DNA of 64,000 nucleotides, taken from assembly GCF_007860105.1 (NCBI RefSeq), contig NZ_SJPU01000001.1, forward strand, positions 2,189,594-2,253,593, given 5' to 3'. The translations under genes and the position numbers were made by a program. Origin of the DNA: Allorhodopirellula heiligendammensis. Lineage in GTDB: Bacteria; Planctomycetota; Planctomycetia; Pirellulales; Pirellulaceae. Below are positions 16,866 to 26,717 of the stretch, piece after piece (position 1 is the stretch's first letter; the number at the start of each line of letters is the position of its first letter). The notes below the pieces were generated by a model that did not search any database, had not been told where the DNA came from, and worked only from the letters and a program-made list of their open reading frames with translations.

Positions 16866-18547
16866 TGGCTAAACGTTCCACCTCACCATCCGCTGCCAAG
16901 CAACCTGCACCACTGGGGATCGATCTCGGCACAACGTTCAGTTGCGTTGCGCAGGTGAACGCGCGAGGCATCCCAAAGACATTGCCCAATGCCGATGGTG
17001 ACTTGATCACCCCCAGCGTTGTGTTCTTCGATGAATACGATATTGTCGTCGGCAAGGAAGCAGTTAAGGCGGCGTTTGTCAAACCCGAGATGGTAGCGAG
17101 ATACGTCAAACGCGAGATGGGCAAACCCATGTTCTGGAAATCGTTCGCGGGGGAAAGTTATCCTCCCGAGGTGATCCAGTCGCTCGTGCTCGAGAAACTC
17201 AAGCAGGATGCCCAGATCAAGGCTGGTCCGGTTGCCGATGCTGTAATCACCGTCCCGGCTTACTTCAGCGAACCTAAACGCCGAGCGACTCAGGACGCCG
17301 GGCGTCTAGCCGGCCTCAACGTTCTCGACATCATCAACGAACCGACCGCAGCAGCCATTGCCTTTGGTGTGGAAGAGGGCTTCCTCGATACGGAAGGTGA
17401 AGCGATGTCTGAGGAAACGATTCTAGTCTATGACCTCGGCGGCGGCACGTTTGACGTCTCGGTCGTGCGCATAGAATCAAAGCGTTTTCGAGTGATCGCC
17501 ACCGATGGCGATTTTCAACTCGGTGGGATCGATTGGGATCAGAAGATTTCGCAGCAAATCGCGGCGGACTATTTTCTTGAGCATCTCTCCGACCCCAGCG
17601 AAACGGCGATTGGAGAGCAACGGCTGTTACGCGATGCCGAGGATGCGAAACGCTCGCTATCGACGCGAGATCAGGTGCAAATCCATTTTGAACATGCGGG
17701 GAATTCGATCCGCATGGGATTGAACCGAAAAGCATTTGAGCAGATGACCTCAGAATTACTCGAGCGGACTCGCTTCACCACGTCCAACGTGGTTCGTGAG
17801 GCGGGTCTGAAATGGGACGACCTAACACGGATTCTCCTGGTCGGTGGGTCGACGCGGATGCCCGCTGTTGCGGAGATGCTCGAGAGCGAGAGCGGCATGC
17901 AGGTCGATCGCAGTCTCGCGGCAGACGAAGCCATCGCTCATGGGGCTGCGATCTACGCGAATCTACTATCGCGACCGCGAACTCAGGGCGCAAGGCTGAG
18001 TCTCGACAATGTGGAGATCTCCAACGTCAATTCACACAACCTCGGCGTGTTGGGACTGGAGAAAGCGACCGGCATGCCGCGAACCAAGGTCCTGTTGCCC
18101 CGCAACACGTCGCTCCCAGCTCGCAAGGGCGCTGCATTTACGACTGCCGAAGACGGGCAGACCAGCGTGGCCGTGAACGTCGTCGAAGGCGGCGACGCCG
18201 GTGGCAATCACTCCACGCCCATCGGCAAGTGTGTCATCCGTGGACTCCCACGGGGACTGCCCGAAGGAACCCAGGTCAACGTGGTGTTCCAATACGGAAA
18301 CAATGGACGGCTCAAGGTTTGTGCGTCCATCCCCAGCTTGGGGAAAGCAGCGAAAATCGATATTCAACGCGATTCCAGCCTCTCCGATGCCAAACTTGCT
18401 GCATGGGGTGAGCAGATTCGCAACCGTCATCGGTCGTCAGCGGAAGGTCTCAATCCCGCCCCTCTGAACGATGCATCAGCCGCTGCGGACGCGCCCGCTG
18501 AGACCGATTTTTCAGATGTCTTCGATATCGATGACTTCTTAAAGTAG
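16862..18547 (+). CDS. DnaK-like Hsp70 protein lacking most of the C-terminal lid
   Basis: 561-residue Hsp70. ATPase-domain marks are GIDLGTTFSC (phosphate 1), VYDLGGGTFDVSVV (phosphate 2) and ILLVGGSTRMPAVAEML (adenosine). The substrate-binding beta domain is present but divergent (LLPRNTSLPARKGAAF), and the helical lid is cut to about 50 residues ending in an acidic tail; full DnaK is near 640 residues. It is therefore a specialised paralogue rather than the main DnaK. ATG 16862 is used because it gives a 4-bp overlap with the upstream J-like gene; 16865 is also possible. The gene ends 13 bp from the convergent YhaN-like gene. Confidence 0.88.
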   Translation: MMAKRSTSPSAAKQPAPLGIDLGTTFSCVAQVNARGIPKTLPNADGDLITPSVVFFDEYDIVVGKEAVKAAFVKPEMVARYVKREMGKPMFWKSFAGESYPPEVIQSLVLEKLKQDAQIKAGPVADAVITVPAYFSEPKRRATQDAGRLAGLNVLDIINEPTAAAIAFGVEEGFLDTEGEAMSEETILVYDLGGGTFDVSVVRIESKRFRVIATDGDFQLGGIDWDQKISQQIAADYFLEHLSDPSETAIGEQRLLRDAEDAKRSLSTRDQVQIHFEHAGNSIRMGLNRKAFEQMTSELLERTRFTTSNVVREAGLKWDDLTRILLVGGSTRMPAVAEMLESESGMQVDRSLAADEAIAHGAAIYANLLSRPRTQGARLSLDNVEISNVNSHNLGVLGLEKATGMPRTKVLLPRNTSLPARKGAAFTTAEDGQTSVAVNVVEGGDAGGNHSTPIGKCVIRGLPRGLPEGTQVNVVFQYGNNGRLKVCASIPSLGKAAKIDIQRDSSLSDAKLAAWGEQIRNRHRSSAEGLNPAPLNDASAAADAPAETDFSDVFDIDDFLK

Positions 18548-18560
18548 GGGCCCGTAGCGG

Positions 18561-21500
18561 CTACCGTGCTTCGGCTTGCCACCACGCGTTTTCATCGCTC
18601 GGGGAGTCATTGCGTTCGCTATGCCGCACAGGCTCATCGGCGGTTTCAGTTTCGTAAACACGGTCCTCTTCAGCCAGCCACTGATTGCGAGCCGCTTGGG
18701 CTGCTGCCTCATCGGCATCGATATGCCCATCGGCAGGCTCGCGTTCGAACCACGCCCATCCGATTGTGTCTGCTGGAATTTGGGGCTCTTCGACTGGTGC
18801 AGGCAGGCGCTCATGAATGATGCGGACGCGCGGTATCGGTTCGGCCTTGATTGGCTCAATTCGTTCGAGTTTGATTTTTGGCGTGCGGCGGCGACGGTGC
18901 TGGCGATGCAGACGCTCAAAGGCAAATTGATATCGCGACTTGGGTGGCTTCGCAGTTAGCGGAGTGGATTTCAGCTCCTCCAGGACGAGCGAAGCAGGCC
19001 GGATAATCGGCAATGGTGCCGGCGGCGGGGCCGCGATGGGTTCGGCAGCGACCTCCGCGACGGGCTGCGGTTCCTCCGCGGCTACCACGTCTTCAAAAGT
19101 CTCTTCTTCGTAAGCCTCCTCTTCGACGGCCTCCACTTCGTACTCTTCCTCCTCAACCTCTTCAGGCGGCGCGAGGACATGGGCACGCCCGGGGGTGCCT
19201 TGATTGGGCAACTCGCGGACTTGCACGCCAATTTTATGAAAGATTTCGACGATGTGTGCGTGGCACGTGAACATCATGACTTGATGCCCAAGGGCAGCGA
19301 ATGTTTGCAGCGTTCGTGCGGCGTATTCAGCGCGAGCGCCGTCGAAGTTCACCAATACATCGTCGAGTACCAAGGGAAGCATGACGCCTCGGCGGGCATA
19401 GGCCGCTGCTAGCGAAAGGCGAAGTGCAATGAAGACCGCTTCGCCTGTGCCCCGACTGAGCACCTCAAGTGGCAGCGAGTTGCCTTCACTATCATCAATT
19501 TTGAGTTGGTTGGTTCCCAGCGGCGTCCAGATGCGCGTGTATTTGCCGTCGGTCAATTGATGGAGAAATGAGGAGGCTTCGCGAAGGGTTTCGGGTTGAC
19601 GTTCTCTTTCGAAAGTGCCGCACACGTCTTCCAACAGGCTGCTCGCCATCGCCAAAGTCTGCCACCGCCGGGCAAGTTGTTCGAGTTTACGCTCGACACA
19701 CCCGAGCTCCAGTCGCGCTGTCATCAAGCGATCGTCATCGCCGAGTTGTTTCATGCTGGCGGCGAGTTCTCCTTGCGCCGTCTGTAGCGCCGAGATTCGA
19801 GTTTCGGTTTCACTCATCCTAGTCGTCAGTGAATCCCAACGGCGTTCGAGATCGGTCGACTTGACGCCTTCGATCTCACGAGCGACATCGTCGTATTGGA
19901 CCGCTGCGCCGACCATTGCTCGAATCTGCTTGTCGAGTTCGTCGCGCTCATCTTGTAGCTGAGCAAGCGTCGATCGCCGATCGACAATCTGGTAGAACTG
20001 CTCCGCAGTGGCGACTCCACACTTGGCCCATAGGGCGCGACGCTGTTGTTCGGCACGTTCAATCGCACTGGTATGGACGGCGTGCTGTTTTTTGTGCTGC
20101 AGGTCTTGCGCCTTCAAATCGCGGCGTTGTTTGATCCAGTGCTGTTGCCGGGCGAGTTCCTCATGCAGATGGTTGAGCTGGTCGAGGGGATTGGACCGTG
20201 ACTTGAGGGAGCCTGCGACACGATCGCCACTCTCGACGGAGACGCGTTTGAGTACACGTGAGTCTTTGTTGGCGAGTCGTTCGTCGTGGGTGTCACTCTG
20301 ATCGCTGGCGTGCTTCGCAGCCGTGGCTGCATCCTCGGACGCATCGAGTGCTTCGATGTAGAGTGTTTCAATGCGTTTGGCGATCGTTTGCCGTTCGCGA
20401 CGACGTTGATCTCGCTCTTCACGAAGATCATGCAATCGTCGCAGACTGGCCTGCAGTGCTTCGTAACCATCGCCAAGTGCGCGAATGCTCTTGGGTGATA
20501 GCGTCGTTGAAAGCCCCAGGTGGTCGAGTGTATCGGTCCATTCGCGACGTGCCGTTTTCAAGTCATCGGCGGCTCGTGTGGCACGAGCGTATGACGCTTT
20601 GTATGCCTGTTGGGCGGCTTCATGGGCATGATAAATCGGCAGGGCTTCCTCGAGATCGGCAAGCAGCGACTCCGACTCACGTAAACGCGTCTCGAGGGCT
20701 TCGTTGCTCGACGGCAGATGCGAATCATGATCCTCACGCTCGGATTCGACTTCGCGAATTTGTCGTCGGACGCTCTCGATCTGGCGCTCGCAATCATCAA
20801 GGTCGGCCTCGGTGCTTCGCTGCCCCTTCTCACGGCTGAGATAGAACAGGAACAATGCCATGCCACCAAAGAGGATCCACAACATGCCGTGGGTCGGGTT
20901 CGGGCGCGCCACAAACGTGGTGATTTGGCACACGTTGAATAGGCCGTATGCGACAGCAACACCACCGAACAAGAACGGCAGTCCCAACTGGAACATCTGG
21001 TCAATCGGCAACGCCTCATCGGTGGTCAGTTCGATGGACTCACGTTCGAGGTCGCGAAAATGCTTCGTCAATTTGTCCAGATGCGTACCCAGTTGGATAC
21101 GATGCCGCAGCGAAGAAATATTATCGTTTTCACGTCGGATTGCTTGCTGCAAGTCGGTCGCGTGGGCGCGACTTAGAATGTCCTGAAGTTTCGCGCCTTG
21201 CTTTTCGGCTCGCTCTTTATGGGTCTTGCCTTCGGTTCTTGCTTGCTTGAGTAGGAACGATTGCTCTTTGACGTGCTTGGCCGGTCCCGTTAACGTCGAG
21301 AGGGTTTGGCGGGAGAGATCAGGTAGCGTCGTCAGATCACCTTCGGCGATTTGCGACTGCTCATGCTCGTCCAGACCTAGCCGATCGGCGTCGGCGGTAA
21401 CGAGCTTGCGTGCCTTCTCAATCTGGACGTCGATTCGATCGATCTGCTCTTCCAACGCTTCGACCCAGGTCGCCTGCTGAGTTGCCGCCTCGATGCGGCC

Positions 21501-22484
21501 CTGCAGATCAAACAGTCGCTTATTAACCGGCAGCTGTTCAGCTTTATCGCGTAATGAGCGGCGACGACTGCGGATCTCCTCGACTTTTGCCTTGCGTTCC
21601 TCGATCGATGCCTCGATCTGGACGAGGTGCGAAGGGGCATCGTCAGGCAGATTGACTTCGCCTTCGATGTCCGCAATCTTCGCATCAATCTTAGCGCGTG
21701 TCTGCCATGGCTCGAACACGCTGGTTGCGATTTCGACGCAGCGTGCTTCACGCTCCCATGCCACCATCCGACCGCGGAGAGACTCGATCTCTTCGCTCTG
21801 GGTGCGCCGCTGTGTCGCCAGTTCGCTCCATCGGCGGGTCTGGCCACTGAGCTTATGAATCTCGTCTCGCAGCTTTTCACGTCGGCTAAGTAAGCTACCG
21901 AGTCGGTTCATCGCGGCGTCGTCTTCAGCATCCGAGTTAGTTGTCTTGCCAACCAACTCGGTTCGTCCCGCCCGTAGGCTGCGCAGCACGTCGACAAGTG
22001 AGACCCGGTCCAGGCCACTACTGAGCTTGTACAGCTCATCCGCTGCCGACGTGTCGTCGAGCGTACTGAGTTCCTGCAGTTCGCGAATGCCGATAGCGAA
22101 CACGTTTGTAAAGATTGGCTCGTCAATCTGACCGAGCAGCATGCTCAAACGATGTTGTCCTTGACTGAGCCCATCGGTGCCGGTCACCGCCAAGCGTCCG
22201 GTCATGTCGCTATCGGTCAACTGGCTGTGTCGTCGGATTTCGTAGCCGCCGCCCGGTCCAGTAACGCGGATGGCCCCGCCGGGAGTGCCGCCGTAAATCG
22301 GTGGCAGGTAGCGAGAGCGTCGCTCGGGAGTGAACCCGTAAAGCATCGCTCGCAGGAACTGCATCAAGGTCGTCTTGCCAGCTTCATTGGGCCCGTAAAA
22401 GAGCGTCATGCCCTCGTCGAGCGAGTCGACACTGAGCCCAGTCCAGACCCCAAAACCATCAACTTGGATATCTTTGATCTTCAT
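18561..22484 (-). CDS. YhaN/Rad50-like AAA ATPase with membrane segments and acidic C-terminal extension
   Basis: 1307 residues. The N-terminus carries Walker A FYGPNEAGKTTLMQFL (Gly31-Lys37), preceded by the SMC/Rad50-type opening MKIKDIQVDGFGVW. Long charged coiled-coil stretches flank two membrane helices in the middle (LGLPFLFGGVAVAYGLF and MLWILFGGMALFLFYL), as in YhaN. Near residue 1030 lie the signature LSRGTGEAVFIALRL and Walker B LPLVLDDVLVNFD. The last 200 residues are an unusual extension: Glu/Val/Pro-rich, then basic (RLHRQHRRRRTPKIK). It follows the YhaO-like gene with a 4-bp overlap, so the two form a Mre11-Rad50-like complex, possibly membrane-tethered. Confidence 0.87.
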   Translation of the reverse strand: MKIKDIQVDGFGVWTGLSVDSLDEGMTLFYGPNEAGKTTLMQFLRAMLYGFTPERRSRYLPPIYGGTPGGAIRVTGPGGGYEIRRHSQLTDSDMTGRLAVTGTDGLSQGQHRLSMLLGQIDEPIFTNVFAIGIRELQELSTLDDTSAADELYKLSSGLDRVSLVDVLRSLRAGRTELVGKTTNSDAEDDAAMNRLGSLLSRREKLRDEIHKLSGQTRRWSELATQRRTQSEEIESLRGRMVAWEREARCVEIATSVFEPWQTRAKIDAKIADIEGEVNLPDDAPSHLVQIEASIEERKAKVEEIRSRRRSLRDKAEQLPVNKRLFDLQGRIEAATQQATWVEALEEQIDRIDVQIEKARKLVTADADRLGLDEHEQSQIAEGDLTTLPDLSRQTLSTLTGPAKHVKEQSFLLKQARTEGKTHKERAEKQGAKLQDILSRAHATDLQQAIRRENDNISSLRHRIQLGTHLDKLTKHFRDLERESIELTTDEALPIDQMFQLGLPFLFGGVAVAYGLFNVCQITTFVARPNPTHGMLWILFGGMALFLFYLSREKGQRSTEADLDDCERQIESVRRQIREVESEREDHDSHLPSSNEALETRLRESESLLADLEEALPIYHAHEAAQQAYKASYARATRAADDLKTARREWTDTLDHLGLSTTLSPKSIRALGDGYEALQASLRRLHDLREERDQRRRERQTIAKRIETLYIEALDASEDAATAAKHASDQSDTHDERLANKDSRVLKRVSVESGDRVAGSLKSRSNPLDQLNHLHEELARQQHWIKQRRDLKAQDLQHKKQHAVHTSAIERAEQQRRALWAKCGVATAEQFYQIVDRRSTLAQLQDERDELDKQIRAMVGAAVQYDDVAREIEGVKSTDLERRWDSLTTRMSETETRISALQTAQGELAASMKQLGDDDRLMTARLELGCVERKLEQLARRWQTLAMASSLLEDVCGTFERERQPETLREASSFLHQLTDGKYTRIWTPLGTNQLKIDDSEGNSLPLEVLSRGTGEAVFIALRLSLAAAYARRGVMLPLVLDDVLVNFDGARAEYAARTLQTFAALGHQVMMFTCHAHIVEIFHKIGVQVRELPNQGTPGRAHVLAPPEEVEEEEYEVEAVEEEAYEEETFEDVVAAEEPQPVAEVAAEPIAAPPPAPLPIIRPASLVLEELKSTPLTAKPPKSRYQFAFERLHRQHRRRRTPKIKLERIEPIKAEPIPRVRIIHERLPAPVEEPQIPADTIGWAWFEREPADGHIDADEAAAQAARNQWLAEEDRVYETETADEPVRHSERNDSPSDENAWWQAEAR

Positions 22485-23779
22485 GATTTACGTCCCCAGG
22501 ATGGTTTGCCGCCGCGAAGCAACTCGACGCCCAGCAGCGTCGCTTCGTCGAGTGTTTCATCGCGATGCTGAGCGGGCAGGTCCCCGAGCAGCGTCGTCGC
22601 GGTGCTGGAGAGTTCCGCGTGTTCTTCGGTGAATGGCATCAAATTGATTTGCCGCGATTGTCCGCCGCTCGCCGCAGCGTCTTTCGCCGATGCAGGCTTC
22701 GCGGCGGCGGAACCTGACTTCCGAAATTTGTCGCTTGCACGCAAGAAATCGCCGAGAATCGTGTCCTCCTCACGCCAAGACTTTGGGTAGGCTTTGGGGG
22801 GGCGAACGGTCAGACGCGTCGTCCACGCAGCGGGATTGCCGTTGCCATGGTCGCGGCGGACCTGTCGCAGTAGCTCGACCGGGTCTCCCACGGCAGAAAT
22901 CATTTCCGGATCAGAGAGGCTGACGTCCCAGGCAATTAGCAAATGCCGCCCGCCGTTCTCATTGGCGAGTGTAGCGATTTTCTGGCCCAGCAGATTGCGG
23001 AGACTACCGACGCTACGAATCTCCTCCGCGTCGATCGTCTCGTGGCAATATCGAAAGCAGTCTGTTTCAACGCGATGGACCCGAGCGGTGTGCTCGGCAT
23101 CCACATCCACGACGCAGTACCCGTGTGGCCCGCATTCGTCGAGCCCGCGGCCTTGCGGCGATCCTGGCTGGATGGCACCTGCGGGTGCACCACCCTCAAT
23201 TTCGGTGTAATTGTGGGCGCCGCCGAGAGCCCAGTAATCCAATCGACCCGCCGACAAGGCATTCGCGTCTGCGGAACCATAGCCGACACCGATGGTGAAT
23301 TCGTCGTTAATCTCGGCTTGAAAGCCGGGAACGTGCAGCGAAGACCGCCCTTCACTCGAACGACCGACGACCGAGCAGATCGCACGTCCGGCCCGTTCGT
23401 AGGTAATCGAGAGTGGCTTGTCGCGTGGAAACAGTGTCACGTTGGGGGGTAGTGGCACCGCTTCCGGCCATTGTTTGGGGTCATCAGCAATGCCAGCGGC
23501 CCAGTAAACGGGTTTCTTGGCCGCATGCAATTTCTCAAAATTGTCCAGCAGCAGGGACATCCCATGGGGGCCAGCGGCGACCGGATGCAGCAAATCGCCG
23601 CTCAATACAAGAAAATCGATGTTCGTGGCGAGCGCCGCTTCGAACACGGCGGCGGCGGCATCACGGGGCGCGGTCGCGAGTCCTTCGCGAAGATTTGGCG
23701 GCAAATGATCCAGATCCCCGAGCGGCGTTTCCAAATGAAAGTCGCTGGCGTGAATAAAGCGAAAAGATTCTCCCGACAT
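22481..23779 (-). CDS. YhaO/SbcD-like metallophosphoesterase
   Basis: 432-residue calcineurin-like phosphoesterase. Motifs seen are FIHASDFHL (metal ligands), LVLSGDLLHP (second site) and, in the place of GNHD, VYWAAGIADDPKQW, which lacks the canonical Asn-His pair. A later DYWALGGAHN resembles the GHxH region. The length and the adjoining YhaN-like ATPase (4-bp overlap) place it in the YhaO/SbcD/Mre11 group, nucleases or phosphodiesterases in DNA end processing. The altered third motif raises the question whether nuclease activity is retained. It is the promoter-proximal gene of the pair. Confidence 0.85.
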   Translation of the reverse strand: MSGESFRFIHASDFHLETPLGDLDHLPPNLREGLATAPRDAAAAVFEAALATNIDFLVLSGDLLHPVAAGPHGMSLLLDNFEKLHAAKKPVYWAAGIADDPKQWPEAVPLPPNVTLFPRDKPLSITYERAGRAICSVVGRSSEGRSSLHVPGFQAEINDEFTIGVGYGSADANALSAGRLDYWALGGAHNYTEIEGGAPAGAIQPGSPQGRGLDECGPHGYCVVDVDAEHTARVHRVETDCFRYCHETIDAEEIRSVGSLRNLLGQKIATLANENGGRHLLIAWDVSLSDPEMISAVGDPVELLRQVRRDHGNGNPAAWTTRLTVRPPKAYPKSWREEDTILGDFLRASDKFRKSGSAAAKPASAKDAAASGGQSRQINLMPFTEEHAELSSTATTLLGDLPAQHRDETLDEATLLGVELLRGGKPSWGRKS

Positions 23780-23997
23780 CGTTCCCTCCCTGAAAACGTC
23801 GCGTCGCGGCCGATCAACCGCGTCAAAATAGCATCATGCCGTGAAACTTTAACGAGTTTCCCAATATTCCGCAAAATCAATTTGCCGGGAAACTCGCAGA
23901 AGTTTGTTGATGGGGTTATCCGGGTTGGTCAACCTCCCGAGTTTCTGCGAGATTGGTGGTTTTCAGACATGCACGACAACGAGGACACGCTACTATC

Positions 23998-24759
23998 ATG
24001 CGAATTTTGTTGACCAACGACGATGGAGTCTATGCTCCTGGACTGGCCGCACTCGGCCAGCAACTTAGGCACCTCGGCGAAGTGATCGTTGTCGCCCCCG
24101 CAACGGAACAGAGCGGTGTGGGGCACTCGATCACCTACTTGACGCCCCTGGTCCCCAAATCCATCCATCGGGACGGCCGCCACTGGGCATGGGCGGTCGA
24201 AGGGTCGCCCGCTGACTGCGTGAAGTTGGCCTTGGCAGAGCTTTGCACCGACGCGCCTATCGATTTGGTGGTCAGCGGCATCAATAATGGACTCAATGCT
24301 GGTATCAATGTGCTGTATTCAGGAACCGTCGCGGCCGCGATCGAAGGTGCCTTCTTCGGCGTGACCAGCGTGGCCGTTTCGCTGGAGCGCGATGACGATT
24401 CTGATTTCGACGCCGCCGCCGTCATTGCACGCAACGTAATCGGACAATTGATCCAACACGAAGAATCCGCAGGCGGCCTATTTAATTTGAATATTCCCAC
24501 GGTGGCGACGACATCGACCCGTGAAGTGAAGATCGTACCGATGGGACTAGCCCAATACGGCCGCCGCTACGAGAAGCGACAAGACCCGGGGGGACGCGAC
24601 TACTACTGGGCGCTCTGGTCCGAGCCAGCCTCCCCCCCAGCGGAACTGACCGACGTCATCCAGCTCCGAAACGGCAACACCACCCTGACGCCGCTGCATT
24701 TTAACCTCACGCGCCATGAGCTCGTCGAAAAAATGAGCGACTGGCAGATACGCGGCTGA
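23998..24759 (+). CDS. surE: 5'/3'-nucleotidase SurE
   Basis: 253-residue stationary-phase survival protein, a metal-dependent nucleotidase acting on nucleoside monophosphates. It starts MRILLTNDDGVYAPGL, the canonical SurE N-terminus, with metal ligands Asp8 and Asp9. Further marks are ATEQSGVGHSITY (Ser ligand) and VSGINNGLNAG (Asn ligand). The ATG at 23998 is chosen because it gives that N-terminus exactly. The 218-bp region between it and the divergent YhaO-like gene carries the promoters for both. Confidence 0.95.
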   Translation: MRILLTNDDGVYAPGLAALGQQLRHLGEVIVVAPATEQSGVGHSITYLTPLVPKSIHRDGRHWAWAVEGSPADCVKLALAELCTDAPIDLVVSGINNGLNAGINVLYSGTVAAAIEGAFFGVTSVAVSLERDDDSDFDAAAVIARNVIGQLIQHEESAGGLFNLNIPTVATTSTREVKIVPMGLAQYGRRYEKRQDPGGRDYYWALWSEPASPPAELTDVIQLRNGNTTLTPLHFNLTRHELVEKMSDWQIRG

Positions 24760-25096
24760 TTTCGAAAGGCGCTCGGATATGGTTCGGTCGTGCGTTGTGG
24801 CTGATCTCGAGCAAGTGTTAGATAACCACTGGTTGCACGAAAGAGAAGTGCCGTTCGATTTTGGAAAAACGTCTGATGCGCTCCCCTGAGAGCGATTTTG
24901 CGACGTCGGCATTGAGCAACTTTTTCAATGGGGGTGAAATCTTCCTGAGGCACAACACAACGGATGAGCGTCACTCGCTAGCTTAAACTGAGTTTGCAAC
25001 GATGCATTTCTGTTGAGATATAATGTGTCACGGCATTCCGCCCGCCCCCCCCAAGGCATCTCATTTTTCACTAACTCTCGAAGTGGAGTAAATTAG
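24760..25096. other. intergenic region before DUF1559 gene 2
   Basis: 337 bp without a supported gene. It contains the candidate promoter at 24994-25024 and a GGAG (25085-25088) eight bases before the DUF1559 ATG. Nothing else was recognised. Confidence 0.5.
24994..25024 (+). promoter_or_regulatory. candidate sigma-70 promoter for DUF1559 gene 2
   Basis: TATAAT (25019-25024) is a perfect -10 box; TTGCAA (24994-24999) lies 19 bases before it as a weak -35 box. The transcript would start about 65 bases before the ATG at 25097. Confidence 0.4.
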
Positions 25097-26194
25097 ATGA
25101 CGTTACAAGAAAAGCGGTCCCACGGATTCACCCTTGTGGAACTGTTAGTGGTCATCGCGATCATCGGTGTACTGGTGGGTCTCCTGTTACCAGCGGTCCA
25201 ATCTGCTCGCGAAGCAGCGAGGCGAATGCAGTGCAGTAATCGTATCAAGCAGATGAGTTTGGCGTTACACAATTACCACGCCTCATTCAATACGTTCCCC
25301 TCCGCAGGAGTCCTTCCGAAAGGCCAAAACGTAGCACGATACTACCCCGGAATTACGGTTGCACTGCTGCCCTATATCGAACAGCAAGCTCGCTATGAAA
25401 CAATCCAAGTTCGACTAGCAAAGTCTACCAGCGCATTCTCGCGGATGTTCAATGGCGAAGAATACGAGTCCATCCTATCAGGAGTGCTCTGCCCGTCATC
25501 ACCGAACTCGTCTCGCCCCTCGCCCTACGCCAACAATGCGAGAATCAACTATATGTATAATATGGGCGATGGCATGCTGAAGCTTGACGCGGCATGGCAC
25601 CACCCTAATTACGTAAACAACAAATACGTGCAGGCTCGATATCGCGGACCGTTCCACTTGGAATCGTGGGTGAAATTCCGTGATATCACCGACGGCACCA
25701 GTAACACGCTTGCCTTCAGTGAATCGGCGAGCGCCGCGACGGGAAACTACTCGTTAGAAGTCAAGGGAAGTTCAGGTTATAACGCCGCACTACTGGATCC
25801 AGACGGCGCCCAGCCGATCATCCACCCAGATGTGTGTGTCACCAGTGTGGTTGACCCTGTGAACCGGAATCTGTACTTGAACCCATGCGATAGCTGGCGT
25901 GGGAATTTCTTCCAGGCGGGGACGCCATGGAATGGTTTTCACACAGTCGTTCCACCCAACGGGCCAAGTTGTTGGGATAGCCCCACGGGATACTGGGCAG
26001 CTATTTTCACACCTAATAGCTTTCATCCTGGCGGAGTCCATGGTGCTCTGTTAGACGGTTCGGTGCGATTCATTACCGATTCCATCGACAGCGGAGACCT
26101 CACGCAGACTCAGCCGGTTGCGGGGGAAAGCCCCTATGGCGTGTGGGGTGCGCTGGGAACTCACCGCGGTGGCGAGACTCCCACTGAGTACTGA
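25097..26194 (+). CDS. DUF1559 pseudopilin-like protein 2
   Basis: 365 residues, the shortest intact DUF1559 protein here. The prepilin signal is KRSHG followed by FTLVELLVVIAIIGVLVGLL, with Gly at -1. AREAARRMQCSNRIKQMS follows, with NRIK replacing the NNFK seen in the paralogues. The C-terminal signature is SFHPGGVHGALLDGSVRF, with HPGG instead of the HQGG of the others. It is therefore the most divergent copy in the window. A GGAG eight bases before the ATG gives a clear ribosome binding site. A 28-base palindrome follows 18 bases after the stop. Confidence 0.9.
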   Translation: MTLQEKRSHGFTLVELLVVIAIIGVLVGLLLPAVQSAREAARRMQCSNRIKQMSLALHNYHASFNTFPSAGVLPKGQNVARYYPGITVALLPYIEQQARYETIQVRLAKSTSAFSRMFNGEEYESILSGVLCPSSPNSSRPSPYANNARINYMYNMGDGMLKLDAAWHHPNYVNNKYVQARYRGPFHLESWVKFRDITDGTSNTLAFSESASAATGNYSLEVKGSSGYNAALLDPDGAQPIIHPDVCVTSVVDPVNRNLYLNPCDSWRGNFFQAGTPWNGFHTVVPPNGPSCWDSPTGYWAAIFTPNSFHPGGVHGALLDGSVRFITDSIDSGDLTQTQPVAGESPYGVWGALGTHRGGETPTEY

Positions 26195-26717
26195 GCTAAA
26201 TGCTGATGTATCGCTGGCGGCGGACACGTCCGCCGTCAGCAATCGCACCTTTCGGGTTACATCGTAGAGGCGTTCACCTGCAGGTCGTTACTCCGCGGAG
26301 CGAGATTTCGATCCTGCCGTCGCAATGCTTCTACCAGGGTGAAACGAGTATCTCAGAATGCTCGCACTCGCTCGCCGGGCCGTGTGAGGCTCGCGCGTTC
26401 AGCTGATTGCTGGGATGGACCACGGTAAAGTCGGATGGACTGTTTCCAAGCTCCCTGGATTCCATGCTCCGACGCACGGCCTTGGGACACCTAAGTCCAG
26501 CGACTTTTTCAACATCTGACGGTAGTGTGCGAGAGCCAACGCTCACTTTCGGATCGGTTCCCGGGGCGACTTTCGCTTGCCATCCCAACCGCGATCTCTG
26601 CAATCCACTATCGCAGCAACTTGCCTGGCAAGCCTTTGTCGGATGATGCAGAAACGAGCTGAACCGGCCGTGCACACCAATTCAACTCGTTTTTGAAACA
26701 GTTGACCATGCCGATCG
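26195..26717. other. convergent intergenic region with palindrome
   Basis: 523 bp between the ends of DUF1559 gene 2 and the convergent lipoprotein gene. Apart from the palindrome at 26213-26240, no gene, repeat or RNA was recognised. Confidence 0.5.
26213..26240. repeat. 28-base palindromic repeat, copy 1
   Basis: GCTGGCGGCGGAC (26213-26225) and GTCCGCCGTCAGC (26228-26240) are near-perfect reverse complements around a two-base centre. It lies 18 bases after the DUF1559 stop. A second copy with a decayed right arm is at 44010-44037; the two share CTGGCGGCGGACACGTCCG. It may act as a U-less terminator or be a dispersed palindromic element. Confidence 0.6.
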
